In this document: positions 24,071-35,650 of the stretch, in pieces | Layout of the letters: the number at the start of each line of letters is the position of its first letter | Position numbering within the stretch: position 1 is the stretch's first letter | Assembly: GCF_031755915.1 (NCBI RefSeq) | Contig: NC_083388.1 | Span: forward strand, 25,017,001 to 25,081,000 | Direction: 5' to 3' | Source of the DNA: Ziziphus jujuba | Lineage: Eukaryota > Streptophyta > Magnoliopsida > Rosales > Rhamnaceae | Length of the DNA stretch: 64,000 bases | The notes under the pieces: model-generated | What the model was told of the DNA's origin: nothing | What the model saw: the letters and a program-made list of their open reading frames with translations, nothing else | Databases searched by the model: none | Made by a program: the position numbers and the translations under genes

Positions 24071-25990
24071 AGGTCATATGAGTCAGGAACTAGTCTGTGC
24101 ATAGTTTCAATAGAATTGAAAATTTATCCACTGTTTATTGATTTAATATTATATTAGCCAATGAAGAATAGTTCTCCATTGACCACTAAAAGAGCAAGTA
24201 AAACTTATTTAATTTCCTCCACAACATTTACTTTTGACATGGTCTTTGTTTTTTTTTTTTTTTTTTTTCTCATGTCTTACACGTATCCTTTTCTCTTTAG
24301 TTCATTAATGCCCTTTCCTATATAAAATTTATTTTAACCATTGGGCTCTTTTGCAGTCCCTGTTGTCAATGTGCTATTGGTTTCTTTAGCATTTTTCTTT
24401 TATGAATATGGAATGAGGTAGAATTCGAAATCAGATCATTGTATGAGCAAACGATTATGGTTGAGCTATCCCTTCAGGAACTGAACTTCTTTAGCTAATT
24501 AACGCTAACTTTTTTAAGTTGAAAATTATCAATACTATTGTTCGTGATTTGATCAATTCAAGTAAAATATATATTTATATATATACATATATATATTTTT
24601 GATAATTTTGGTGTATTAAATAGAACATATTTATAAACTCTTGGAGGATGGAAATTGTGATCATTACTTGAAATAAATTAATTACATGGTTAATTAGAGC
24701 TTAACTGAACAACCCAATCTTTTGGGGCCCGCACCCCGAGGGTTCTTATTAATTCTTGATAAAACTAAAATACCTTTGATTGTGTCTTAATTTGCCAAAT
24801 CAAGCTAATAACATGATTTAATATATTGAAGCTTCTAGAAATAAAGAAAAACTCTGCTAGTCTAAATGTTTCATTCGATTTTTATGTTACAGATATTCCA
24901 TGCCTTTGGATGTAAAGGGTTGTTGGAATAAGCACAAAATATACATTTACTCCAACTAATCTGTATGACATTCGGAAAATGATATCAGTTGCAATGAATT
25001 ATTAACAAGATAAAAGACAGAGCTCGATTGGAATTTCTTACAACTATTTTTAATATATTATAGAACTGAAATGGAAATTAGCATGTGCGTCAAACTATTC
25101 ATCTTATGCAAGAGGAATTAGTTTAACCTTTTACTTTAAGAGGACATTGAAGCCAGGCCGTGGGGCCATCCATGCTTTTCTGGGTTGTCCTTTAAAACTC
25201 TGATTGACCCAGCTTTAATTTTCATACAAAATTTGATGGAAATAGGTATATATTAATTTTTACTAGCAAGTACCAAAAAGTCAATCAAACTTACTAACCT
25301 TAAGTGTAAAATAACAGGTACAATTTTGGATAACAATTTAGTTGTTATTGAATTAAAATTCTTCAAGTTATTTAAAAAAGAAAGAAATGTTGTTGCAACA
25401 TGTTTATCATATTTTTGTCACTTAATCTAATTATATCGACCAAAACTTGTATTTAAATCAAATTAAAGAGATGCATTCGATTTAAACATTGTGTATGCTT
25501 AATTATCTTCTAATATTATTTCCCCAATGAATAGTCAATCAAGGCGTCTATTTTTTCCTGGAGGATTTGATTGTCCACTGCACCAAAGTGTACCCTAATA
25601 AATAACATCAGGTGTTACTCATTTTCTTTTATTACACTAATTAATTATGCGGTAATGTGGGCCCTAGATCTATTACTTACCATATGTATAATACAAGTTT
25701 AATTAAGTAAATTAACATTGACTTTGACAATTCAAATAAAAGGGCCTATCTATTCAATGGCAATGGATGGATTTGGTGGGTCAGCAAGGAAAAGATAGAG
25801 AAACTGTGATTAAGAAATAATTAGAATATATTATAGTGTAATGCCGACAAACAATTATAGAAAAAGGCATCCACATAGGACGCTTCAATTTTATTAATAA
25901 ATTATAGCAAAACATAGGAAATCTTATTAAAATGCAAAAAATACATAACAGATTATAGTAATTCATGGGCTGCTTCATGCATATAGTTGT
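24071..25990. other. GLP4-GLP5 spacer
   Basis: No gene. It aligns in patches with the type 1 to type 2 spacers at 14305-15700 and 47006-48480 (for example CATGCTTTTCTGGGTTGTCC near 25171). One segment at about 24345-24475 has no match in those spacers and is probably a small insertion of unknown nature. A run of T lies at about 24247-24268. Confidence 0.55.
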
Positions 25991-26034
25991 CTAATTGTTG
26001 TCAACCCAGAATTGCTTATGGAGATGGTGAATAA

Positions 26035-26479
26035 TGTTGGAGACAGAGGACTAAAGGAGAAACCAAGAAAATTAATTTTTATTAATATAAAACAATTTGT
26101 ACACTCTCACTTATAAAGAGAGCAACACACTCACTCACACAAATGAGCAACACACACTAACACACTCACACTCACTTGATTTTTGACTTACACTAGGACA
26201 CAAAACACCTTTTCACACTCTTCTCACTCAAAGGACACACACTCACACTCACACTTACAGCACTCTCTCTTTTTTCTATTGCTATTGGACATAACACTTA
26301 ACTCATACATCATCACCTATTTATAGAAGAGAAAGTCGGCTGTGGATACTTCTAGAAATATTTAATTATCGATATTTTTCTCATCACTTCCAAGGCACTA
26401 GTTGTTCTTCATTTTTAAAAGAGAAAACAAGATAACTCTAGATTCTTCTAGGGAGCGAAGTCGGCATTGATATTTATCA
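26035..26479 (-). repeat. Copia 3' LTR (minus strand)
   Basis: On the minus strand it runs from TGATAAATATCAATGCC to CTCTGTCTCCAACA. A TATA box, CTATAAATAGG, lies at about 26327-26337. It is preceded (element sense) by a purine tract TTGAGGGGGAGTAT at about 26480-26493, next to the pol stop, which fixes the orientation. Confidence 0.85.
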
Positions 26480-28387
26480 ATACTCCCCCTCAATGTCGAC
26501 TCTCTTGTTTGATTCTCTATTCACCATGTTGAGCATTTCTCTTAACTTTGTAAGCTTGGTAATATTGAGTGCTTTAGTGAATAAGTCTGCTGCTTGATCT
26601 TCCGTTTTAATGTGTTGCATTTTAATTTCTTCTAGCAGTACTTTTTCTCTGATAAAATGATAATGTATCTCCACATGTTTTTTCCTTGCATGAAATACCA
26701 GATTCTCCGGCAATTGTATTGCTGAGTGGTTATCACAATGGAGAGAAACTGCATAGTCAACTTGTTGATGTAAATCTTCAAGTAGCTGTCTTAACCACAT
26801 ACCTTCTTGGCCTGCCATAGCAGCTGCTCTATATTCTGCTTCTGTAGTTGACAGAGACACAGTTGGTTGTCTTTTACTACACCAAGATACTGCTCCTGAA
26901 CCAAGGCTGAATATATATCCAGTAGTCGATCGTCGTGTATCATGATCTCCAGCATAGTCAGCATCACAGTAACCAACCAACTTGCATTCCTCTCCTCTTT
27001 TATACAGAAGCCCCAAGTTTATAGTGCCTTTAACGTACCTTAATATTCGTCGGACTGCTTCCAAGTGAGGTTTCTTTGGACTTTGCATATACCGACTTAC
27101 AACTCCAACTGCAAATGAAATATCTGGCCGCGTCAGTGTTAAATAGATAAGACTTCCTACCAATTGTTGGTACATAGTAGCATCCTCCAAGTCTTTTCCT
27201 TCATATGCAGATAGCTTAGCATTCACCTCCATTGGAGTTGATATTGGCTTGTAGTCCAACATTCCAAATTTTTGTAATAGATTCTTGGCATACTTTTGTT
27301 GACCAAGAAATAAACCTTTCTCTGTTCGGTCAACTTCGATTCCAAGGAAGTGCTTGAGCTCCCCAAGTTCCTTCATCTGGAAGCGAACTGATAAATTTCT
27401 CTTTGTTTGAGAGATTTCATCTTCATGATCTCCTGTGATAATTAAATCATCCACATATACTAGCACTATTGCTAGTTTTGTTCCTTCAGTCTTCACAAAT
27501 AAACTAGAATCTGCAGAAGATACTATATATCCACTTTGAAGAAGGAACTCTGCAATCTTACCGTACCATGCTCGCGGAGCTTGTTTTAGACCATAAAGTG
27601 CCTTCCTTAGCTTGCACACGTACTCTGGATTAGTTTTGCTTTCAAAACCCTTTGGCTGTATCATATAAATTTCTCTGTCTAGATCTCCATTCAAGAAGGC
27701 ATTCTTCATGTCCATCTGCCACAGCTTCCAGTCTTTACTTGCTGCAAGTGCTAGTAGAACACGTACGGTAGTGATCTTTGCTACTGGACTAAACATCTCA
27801 TCATAGTCTAGTCCATATTGCTGTGAGAATCCTCTTGCGACTAAACGAGGTTTATATCTTTCAATTGATCCATCATGATGAGTTTTTATCTTGTAAACCC
27901 ATTTACAGGATATGGGTTTTACAGTTTTAGGTTTAGGCACCAAATCCCAAGTTTGATTTTGATTTAATGCAGAAATTTCTTCTTCCATAGCCTTTCTCCA
28001 TTCATGATATTTAGATGCTTCTTCATATGATGTAGGTTCTTTTATATCCTCCATTTCTGTTATTACTACATTAGCGTACCTGGGATTTGGTCTTCGTTGT
28101 CTGCTCGATCTTCTTGGTTGTGGAGTTGTCTCTTCGTCATTTTGTTGAAGATTCGACCCGATGTTCTCTGGTATTCCTTGATGTACACCAGACCTCCAGG
28201 GACTTTGAGATGATATCGTAGGCTCGTCTGCTACAGTCGGCTCGTCTTCTCCTTCATTTGTTGGCTGGCATGCTTCATATTCTTGCTCCCCCATATTTTG
28301 TTGCAGCTTGACCTCAATCTCCTTTGAATTTGGCAACTCTGTATTTTGAGGTGCCCACCAAGAAGATGCTTCATCGAACACCACATT
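26477..28387 (-). pseudogene. Copia reverse transcriptase and RNase H, open
   Basis: A 635-residue open frame begins with [11 protein letters not shown] and continues with the RVT_2 domain: [34 protein letters not shown], the catalytic [11 protein letters not shown], then [17 protein letters not shown]. RNase H follows ([39 protein letters not shown]) and the usual end ADLFTKALN. Only this part of pol is uninterrupted. It is separated from integrase by a TGA at 28388-28390, in the position of an Arg codon, in the same frame. It copies element RNA into DNA in virus-like particles in the cytoplasm. Confidence 0.92.
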
Positions 28388-29768
28388 TCATGAAGTATAA
28401 CATCGTCTAGTATTAGGGTCACAACATCTCCACCCTTTTCTTTGGCTATCATATTCGACAAAAATGCATCTTATTGCCTTCTTATCAAACTTCATGCGTA
28501 AGTGAGAAGGCACAAACACATAGCAAACACAGCCAAAGATTCGAAAGTGGCTTACTATGGGTTTTATGTTCCACAGTTTTTCAAAGGGTGAGAGGAATCC
28601 TAACTTTGCTTGAGGGAGCCTATTAATCACATGAGCTGCTGTATTCATGCACTCAGCCCAAAATCTTCCTGGAACATTTTTTGCATGTAGCATGCTCCGA
28701 CATGTTTCTGCAAGATGTCGGTTCTTTCTTTCCACAATACCATTTTGTTGTGGAGTATTTGGACACGTCAACTGATGTCTTATTTTGTATTCTCTTAAAT
28801 ATTGTATAAATTCTCTTGAGGTATATTCTCCCCCATTATCTGTGCGTAGGCATTGTATCCTTTTGCCTAATTCTCTTTCTACCTTTTTCCTTAAATTGCT
28901 TAAATTTTGAAAAGGTCTCAGATTTTTCTTTCATAAAGAAAACCCAGACGTACCTTAAAAAATCGTCAATGAATGTCACCATATAATGCATGCCTCCAAC
29001 TGATGACTGCTTGATACGCCCGAAGACATCAGAGTGAATGAGTTGCAGAGGCTCTTTTGCTTGGAACTTTGAATCTTCAAATGGTAGTTGATGTGCTTTG
29101 CCGTATTGACACCCTGCACAGATTGTGTCGACACCGAAATCGAGTTAGGGAAGACCCTTGAGCATTGACTTTTGCATCATCACCTTCAACTTTTTGTAGC
29201 TAACATGTCCTAACAGTGTGTGCCAAAGGTCTGATGTCTCGTTCCTTCTTGTCTTGTTTACGTAGGCAGACTCTACTGACATCACATAGATAGATTCCAA
29301 TCACCGCCCCTTCATTGTTGGTGTACCAGAGATTTTAAGGTCTCGATACACCTTAACATCCTCAGGTCCAAACAATACATAATTTCCTGAAGATGTTAGT
29401 TGAGCTACTGACAGCAAATTCTTCTTCATTCCTGGCACATGAAAGACATCTTGCAGTTGAACTTGATGGCAACTAAAACGAGGCATGATTGCTGCCTTAC
29501 CAACGTGAGCTATCGGCAATCTTGAGTCATTTGCCGTCACCACCATACGCCCTCCTTTATACTTTGTCATGCTTTACAGCTTCTCTTTATCTCCCGTCAT
29601 ATGATTTGAACTTCCAGAGTCTATAATCCAATCATTTTTATAATCAATGCATCTAGGGATAACCACTGCGAGTGCCGTTTCCCTTTCTTGCATTGAACTT
29701 GAGCCATCCATGAGCTCAGCAGTAGCCAAAGATGCTTCAACATCCCATTCATCTTCACTTATATTATT
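28388..29768 (-). pseudogene. Copia protease-integrase region, degenerate
   Basis: In element order: protease motif [14 protein letters not shown] (near 29590-29632), a stop after EKL (29572-29574), [20 protein letters not shown], a pre-integrase zinc region ending [12 protein letters not shown], then integrase with LIHSDVFG, the conserved [13 protein letters not shown] and [16 protein letters not shown] (the DDE residues). The frame shifts near 28910-28925, and a further stop lies near 29150. The integrase C-terminal part (28388-28771) is open. It would insert the DNA copy, but is not functional here. Confidence 0.85.
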
Positions 29769-30435
29769 TTAAGGCTCTGGGATAACTATATTACTTTCTG
29801 TAAATTTCTTCCTTAGTCTACAGTTTTTAATATAATGTCCTTTTCTTCCACAGTTGAAGCATCTTCCATCATCTCTTTTATTTTCAAAAAATCGTCCATT
29901 ATCTCTTTTATTTGCTAAAAATTGTTGTCTATTTCTATTATTCCTTTGTTCTCCTCTAAAATCTTCTCCATGTTGATTTACCTTATTAAATTTTTGTTGT
30001 TTGGGTTGGCCTTTTCTTCTACCGTTAAAGAGCGCTTCTTCATCGCTCTTTAGTGAGACCCCAGCCATTTGTTTGATCATATTTTCTTGATCAATAAGTA
30101 ATTTTCTAATTCAATCAATGAAGGTTGGACTGGCCAACCTTGAATGGCTGAAATAAATCCTTTAAATTCAGGTCTCAACCCATGTAAAATTATTCTCCTC
30201 ATTCTAGATTCTGTAATAGGAGAACTAGGATCTAACTCAGTAATTTCGCGACTAAGAGTTTTTACCTTGTTGAAATATTTCTGGATTGTCATGTCGTGCT
30301 ATGTTGTTGATAGCAATTCACTCTCGAGAAGCTGCAACCTTGTGTCGTTCTTCCTTGAGAAGAGTCTTGTAAACGTGTCCCAGGCCTCTTTTGGAACTTC
30401 AATATCCCGTATGTACTCCAACATTTTTTTAATTG
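29769..30435 (-). pseudogene. Copia gag, 5'-truncated and broken
   Basis: The UBN2-type gag core is recognisable (EAWDTFTRLFSRKNDTRLQ, DMTIQKYFNKVKTLSREI, ILHGLRPEFKGFISAIQGWP), then a CCHC zinc knuckle (CFNCGRKGHYIKNC, about 29810-29860). The usual first 80 or so residues are missing, since homology stops at about 30435. A TAG replaces a Gln-type codon at 30299-30301, a frameshift lies near 30100, and a TAA closes the frame at 29769. Confidence 0.85.
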
Positions 30436-30467
30436 AATTAGAAGATTCTAGAATTAACTAGTATATT

Positions 30468-30877
30468 TGATATACTTGGTTGGAAGTCGAGCATTGGAAT
30501 TTGTGAAAAAAAATCTAAAATTGAGGATGAGAGCAAGGACATAGTGGAGAAGTCTAGAAGCTTTGAGTAGGCCAAAGCAACTGACTTTGTCAAGTATAAA
30601 AGGAAGCTTTGGCTTCCCTGCTTGGTGAGCTACACAAGTGAGCTCCAAGGAGGCTCTCGGTTGGTGTGAGTGAAAGAGCTACTCAATTGAGTAGAGTGAG
30701 CTCTTAGAAAGAGAGAGCTTTCATGTGTCAATAAATGTTAAGAGTTGTGTTTATGTGTTAAGTCTTAATTATGTGTGTGGGTCCTGCTGAACGTGTGTGA
30801 GTATTTTATATTATGTCAATGTATTTGTTTGTATAAATTATTAGTATAATAGAATTAATTTATTTTCTCCCCCAACA
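30468..30877 (+). repeat. Second copia-like LTR in the plus orientation
   Basis: Plus-strand features match a copia LTR: TATAAAAGG at 30595-30603, an AATAAATG signal near 30730, and the end TCTCCCCCAACA at 30877 next to the TSD. It does not align with the left LTR and points the other way. The 5' limit is uncertain: TGATATAC at 30468 is a guess, and no purine tract precedes it. Confidence 0.6.
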
Positions 30878-33520
30878 AATAATATTCTTGTTAACTTGGA
30901 TGGCCTTAGTGAGAACATCAGGATTAATAGGTGGGTCTGATCCAAACACAGTGTTAAAAATCGTGATAACTCCTGGATTTTGGCTGCTAAGGCCAATAAA
31001 AGCAACAACATTGTAATCTCCCTGTTGAACTGGAAATGAATAAGACCAACTGGGAACACAAAAACATCTCCTTTATTGAGGATTGTAGTGAAGAGTTTGT
31101 TATTTACATCTTGTTGGTTGGATGTGACAAAACCATCCTCCAATGTTCCCTCCACGACTACTAGTATCAGGACCCGTCCAAAATTCCTCACCCGAACCCT
31201 AGACAAGCCCTGATCCCAGGGAAACCCAACCGGACCCTCCTATGGAAAATCCGGCAGAACCTCCCCTAAGGGATGGACTTACCACAAATTACCTGCACCG
31301 AAAACACACTTCTATAATCACCCCCTTATTTCTCCCGCAAACTACAAGTTGTTCCACAATTTACAGCACTTCACAACAATAACAGCAGCCCAGTGCATAA
31401 ATAAAACATAAGTGTCCAAATAGTATACAGAGCTTTATGAATTGCTAGTCAACAGAAATACAACAAAGATGAAAGAAATAATACACTGAAATGAATGAGT
31501 ACAAAGGTACTTCTCGAAACACGATAGTAGCGGAAAATTGGTTCGCTCCGGAAGAACGTCTACCACCTCTTGTACCTAAGGGAACGGAACTTAAAAACGT
31601 GAGATGCTAATCATCTCAATGAGTGACCCTAACTACTAAACACTTTTAATGATAAGAATAATAATAATAATAATAATAAGGGAATTGAATTAATACCAAC
31701 AATTAATAAATAAATAATAACAGTTGGAAATGATAATTTTTCCCTCAAAACCCTCACTAATCACTCCGTTGGAAATGTTCCCTTTTTAAAACAATTTCAC
31801 AAAACCCGATATTCGTACTTCCCGAAAACCAAAGGATCAAACCATTTGAGAAACAGTGAATAAATAAATACCCCAATATATAATTAAAATGCAATAAATT
31901 ATAATAAATAATTTTTGAACACCTTTGGGGTTTGAAACTTTATTTGAAAACTACACTTGATGCATCACACCATATACCGGTGATGCCCTCCGATACCTAG
32001 CGTCCTGAGCACCGACTGGCGGGGGGGATTAAAGAGAGAAACTTGCAAACGGCACTTCGGCGTCCAAACAGTACTGCTGCTGAAACCATCATCCTGGCCA
32101 AGGAGGGGGGCGGCTGAGGCCAATAACAAACTTGCCTGCCCACGGTCCAATGGCAACTCATGGGTGAAATAATAATACTTGCGCGCTGAACCACATATAC
32201 ATATACCAGAACACCAATACTGTATGAATGCGTCTAAAATAATTATTAAACCAACTGTACTGTTTTCCAAAATTTACCGTGGCAAATATACCAAATTTTC
32301 ACAAAATACCATCCCACATATTTTTATTTAACAAACGGTACGGAAACATCGATAACCAATAAACCATAATTTTTCTTGTAACACGAGGTTCAACAATTAA
32401 AATACCGCGGGCATAATTTATACAATTTAAACAAATATTTTCATAAAATAATTAACCCAATTATGCCCGAAAATAATACTTAAAACCTCGTACGAATATT
32501 ACCGAAATACACTTTGCTCATGCATAATAAATAAATTAAATCACAATAAAACCATAATTAAATTGTACCATATGAGCATAATTTAAATACCAATTAAACA
32601 TAATTAATTGCCCAAAATATTTTTGAAGGTGGGTCACTCACTTTAAGCGCGTAAATCAACTAAGATCCTCCGCGGGATCAACTCCACTACTCGTGCGCGC
32701 ACCTAAAACATCCACAGTACCAACCAAATATATTAATATTTTATTCGGGTAATTCCCAAATGGGTACCCGGGGAGCGAACACCAAACGATATCTAAAATT
32801 TACGAGTTATATACCGAATCGAAGCTCGAGTGATGAGGATCACGGATTCGGTCTTAATTTCCGGTGATCGGACCCGAGGTGGTCGGAATCTCACCGGAAA
32901 GCTTTTGGGTTTCGACTCCGCAATTCTCCCAAACCGTCGCGAATTGGCAGAAACGGATGCCGGATTTGGGTTCAGGAGGTTGAACACAGTCGGGAGGGAT
33001 CGGCGGTGTGACTAGGTACTCGCCGGAATAGTAACTTCCAGCGAGCCGCCGCGGTCACCGGCAACCGTCGCCAGCGGCGGCGCGTGCGGTGGCCATTGGC
33101 TGAGAGTTTTTGCAGATTTGTAGATCGAGGGGAGAGGAATCCAACGGGACCAGCGGTGAGGCAAATGGAGGCCGGATGGCGGAGAAATCGGGGTTTGAAG
33201 AATTTCGGCCCCTCGCCGGAAAAAGCTCCGATCCCGGCGCGTCGGAGGTCCGGTGGCCGTGAAATTTGGTGGGTAGGCCGGACTTGAGGAGGTGGTGAGG
33301 GGTGGCTGGCGCGTCTGACCGGAAAATGGCCGGAAAGGGGTCAATCGGCGATGGAGGGAAAAATCACCGCCGATCTTGGCCGTCTCGATCCGAGCGCGTC
33401 CGGCGGCCAATGGCCGTGAAACTTTGGTGTTTTGCCGGAAATGGAGAGAGGATTCCGTCTGCCCGGCGCGTGTAAGGTGAATCGGCCGAAAAATTTAAAA
33501 ACTCCGGCAGCCTGTCGGTT

Positions 33521-33521
<1 letters not shown>

Positions 33522-33555
<34 letters not shown>

Positions 33556-33558
33556 TCC
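33522..33558. repeat. CT/GA microsatellite in the LTR
   Basis: Run of TC dinucleotides with a few TTT interruptions. A shorter version is at about 44083-44110 in the other LTR, and related CT runs are at about 16386-16400, 37383-37396, 58290-58310 and 59281-59298. Confidence 0.8.
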
Positions 33559-33604
33559 CCGAGATTTTTGTCAAATAAAAGCCACGGTGTGACGCTGTTC
33601 ATTC

Positions 33605-33637
33605 CACGTGGACCAATCAGGTGATGGCACGTGGCAT
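33605..33637 (-). promoter_or_regulatory. G-box pair and CCAAT box in the LTR
   Basis: Plus-strand reading CCACGTGGACCAATCAGG followed by GGCACGTGGC: two CACGTG cores 25 bases apart around a CCAAT sequence. The same arrangement is present in the 5' LTR at 44157-44189. It lies upstream of the presumed transcript start and would be bound by bZIP/bHLH factors if active. Confidence 0.45.
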
Positions 33638-34098
33638 CACTGTGCACTTAAGCCAGATATAATAAAATATTACGGTATCCGGTGAATTTCAAACGTCCAT
33701 AACTTTTTAACCAAATGTCCGATTTAAGCGTGCCGCTAGTCTATGAACTCGTATCGATGAGTACTTTACAACCATACAAGAGTCAAAACAAAATTACACC
33801 ACAAGAGAAAGTAAACTCCCAGCACCTTTTAGACTGTTGGTACCTCAACTTGTTTTGCCCATAACTTTCAAACCGTAGCTCCGTTTTCGACGTGCTACTA
33901 GTCTACAAACTCGGGGCATCATGCACTTCGCCACGGTACCCTGGTCAACTGGAAATTCCAACTGGAACAAAAAGTCAACTTTTGACCCACTCGGTCAACG
34001 GTCAACCTCGGTCAACGTGCACGGATTCCGGTGCGATTTGGGATGGGGTGTTACAACCTCCCCCCCTTATAAAAATTTCGTCCTCGAAATTCCGCACG

Positions 34099-35632
34099 TC
34101 ACTGGAACAGATAAGGGTACTGATCACGCATCTGCGCTTCGGGCTCCCACGTTGCTTCCTCGACTAAATGGTTCCGCCATAAGACTTTAACTAGAGGAAT
34201 AGTCTTGTTGCGTAGCACCCGTTCCTCGCAATCCAAAATCTGTACTGGCTGCTCCACGTACAAAAGATCTTCCCTTAATTCTATGTCCGGACTCTCGAGT
34301 ACGTGTGAAGGGTCTGCAATATACTTCCGTAGCATCGAAACATGAAACACGTTGTGCACTCGGGCTAGCTCTTCCGATAACGCCAACCTATAAGCCACAG
34401 GGCCAATTCTCTTCGTAATCTCGTAAGGCCCAATATAACGAGGACCCAAGTTACCTCGTCGACCAAAGCGTACTACTCCTTTCCATGGAGATAACTTTAG
34501 GAATACCCAATCTCCTACTTCGAATTCCAAATCCTTCCTATGCACATCGGCGTAACTCTTCTGTCGATCTTAGGCAACCTTTAATCGGTCCTTAATGATT
34601 TTCACCTTGTCCAAAGTCATCCTTAAATACTCAGATCCAACCACATTATTCGTTGCAAGGAGTCTTTCTTCTCCTACCTCACTCCAACACAAAGGTGTCC
34701 GACACTGCCTCCCATATAAAGCTTCATACGGGGACATCCCAATGCTTGCCTGATAACTATTGTTGTAGACAAATTCTATCAATGACAATTGTTCATCCCA
34801 GCTACCGCGAAATTGCATAATGCAAGATCTTAGCATGTCTTCTAATGTCTGAATTGTTCGCTCAGCTTGTCCATCGGATTGCGGGTGAAAAGCAGTGCTG
34901 TAGTTAAGTCTTGCTCCTAGAGCATCAGCCAAATTCCGCCATAGTCGTGAAGTGAAGCGCAGATCTCGATCTGAGACGATGGCTAACGGTACTCCATGAA
35001 GACTTACAATGCGTTGCACGAACAACTGAGCTAACTTCTCGGGTGAAAAACGTTCTCGTACCGGTAGGAAGTGTGCCGACTTGGTAAGACGATCGATGAT
35101 TACCCAAATGCCGTTGTACCTTCTAGGTGTGGGAGGAAGCTTGAATACGAAGTCCATGTTTATTGAGTTCTTCCCACTTCCACACGGGAATCGGTAAGGA
35201 TTGGAGTAGTCCCGAAGGCTTCTGTCTTTCTGCCTTTACTTGTTGACAAATTAAACACCTTGATACAAAATCCGCCACTTCTCTCTTCATGCCAATCCAC
35301 CAATAATACTTAACAAGTGTTCGGTACATTTTGGTACTTCCAGGATGCATCGCATACATTGAGCTATGCGCCTCTTCTAAAATCTCCTTCTTGAGCTCTG
35401 GGTTATCAGGAACGCAAAGTCGTCCTTTATACACGAGGGCTCCATCCCTCCTTATGGAAAACTCCGGATCAAGACCTTCTTGTACCTTGCCCTTAATCGT
35501 TCTCAATTTAGGATCTTCCATTTGAGTCTCCAATATACGATCCACCGACACCAGTCGCACCTGGAAACTAGCCATAAAAACTCCCGAAGGATGCATATGC
35601 ATTAACGCCCCCATCTTCTTCAACTCCACCAT
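34099..35632 (-). pseudogene. Gypsy integrase with chromodomain-like end, broken
   Basis: In order: HHCC zinc domain (HSSMYAMHPGSTKMYRTLV...CLICQQ, 35123-35632), catalytic core (34570-35157, MDFVFKLPPTPRRYNGIWV, IVSDRDLRFTS, HPQSDGQAERTIQTLEDML), and the C-terminal domain (34099-34545, FEVGDWVFLKLSPWKG, RYIGPYEI, HNVFHVSMLRKY) closing with VLWRNHLVEEATWEPE, a chromodomain-like motif. A frameshift near 35140-35157 separates the zinc domain from the core, and a TAA at 34570-34572 stands where Gln is expected. It would insert element DNA, probably guided to heterochromatin. Confidence 0.9.
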
Positions 35633-35650
35633 GAGAGGTAGTTGGATGAC

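Larger units (their letters stand above)
26035..30877 (-). mobile_element. Ty1-copia composite element
   Basis: The minus-strand internal region holds gag, protease, integrase and reverse transcriptase-RNase H. The left end is a 445-bp copia LTR in the minus orientation (26035-26479). The right end is a different copia-like LTR in the plus orientation (about 30468-30877). Both outer ends read ...CCAACA outward. The element is flanked by AATAA (26030-26034 and 30878-30882), and GLP3-type sequence CAATGATATTC shows the single uninterrupted site. There is no primer-binding site and the start of gag is absent. See the findings for the unusual end structure. Confidence 0.85.
31165..34055 (-). repeat. 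Gypsy 3' LTR
   Basis: 2891 bp, ends TGTAACACCCCATCCC and ...GGGTCCTGATA in element sense (the usual CTGACA mutated at the last GT). Sense features include G-box motifs CCACGTGG and GCACGTGG with a CCAAT-type box between them (33605-33637), followed by a CT/GA microsatellite (about 33522-33558) and a GC-rich stretch (32860-33480). The hairpin motif lies at 31601-31617. Confidence 0.93.

Noticed and set aside
25781..25978. Minus-strand frame before GLP5 as a separate small gene
   Set aside because: It covers GLP downstream flank that occurs beside other copies without an open frame.
33012..33410. 133-codon frame on the minus strand as a gene
   Set aside because: It lies wholly inside the gypsy LTR, is not the same in other LTR copies, and has simple Pro/Arg-rich composition caused by GC-rich sequence.
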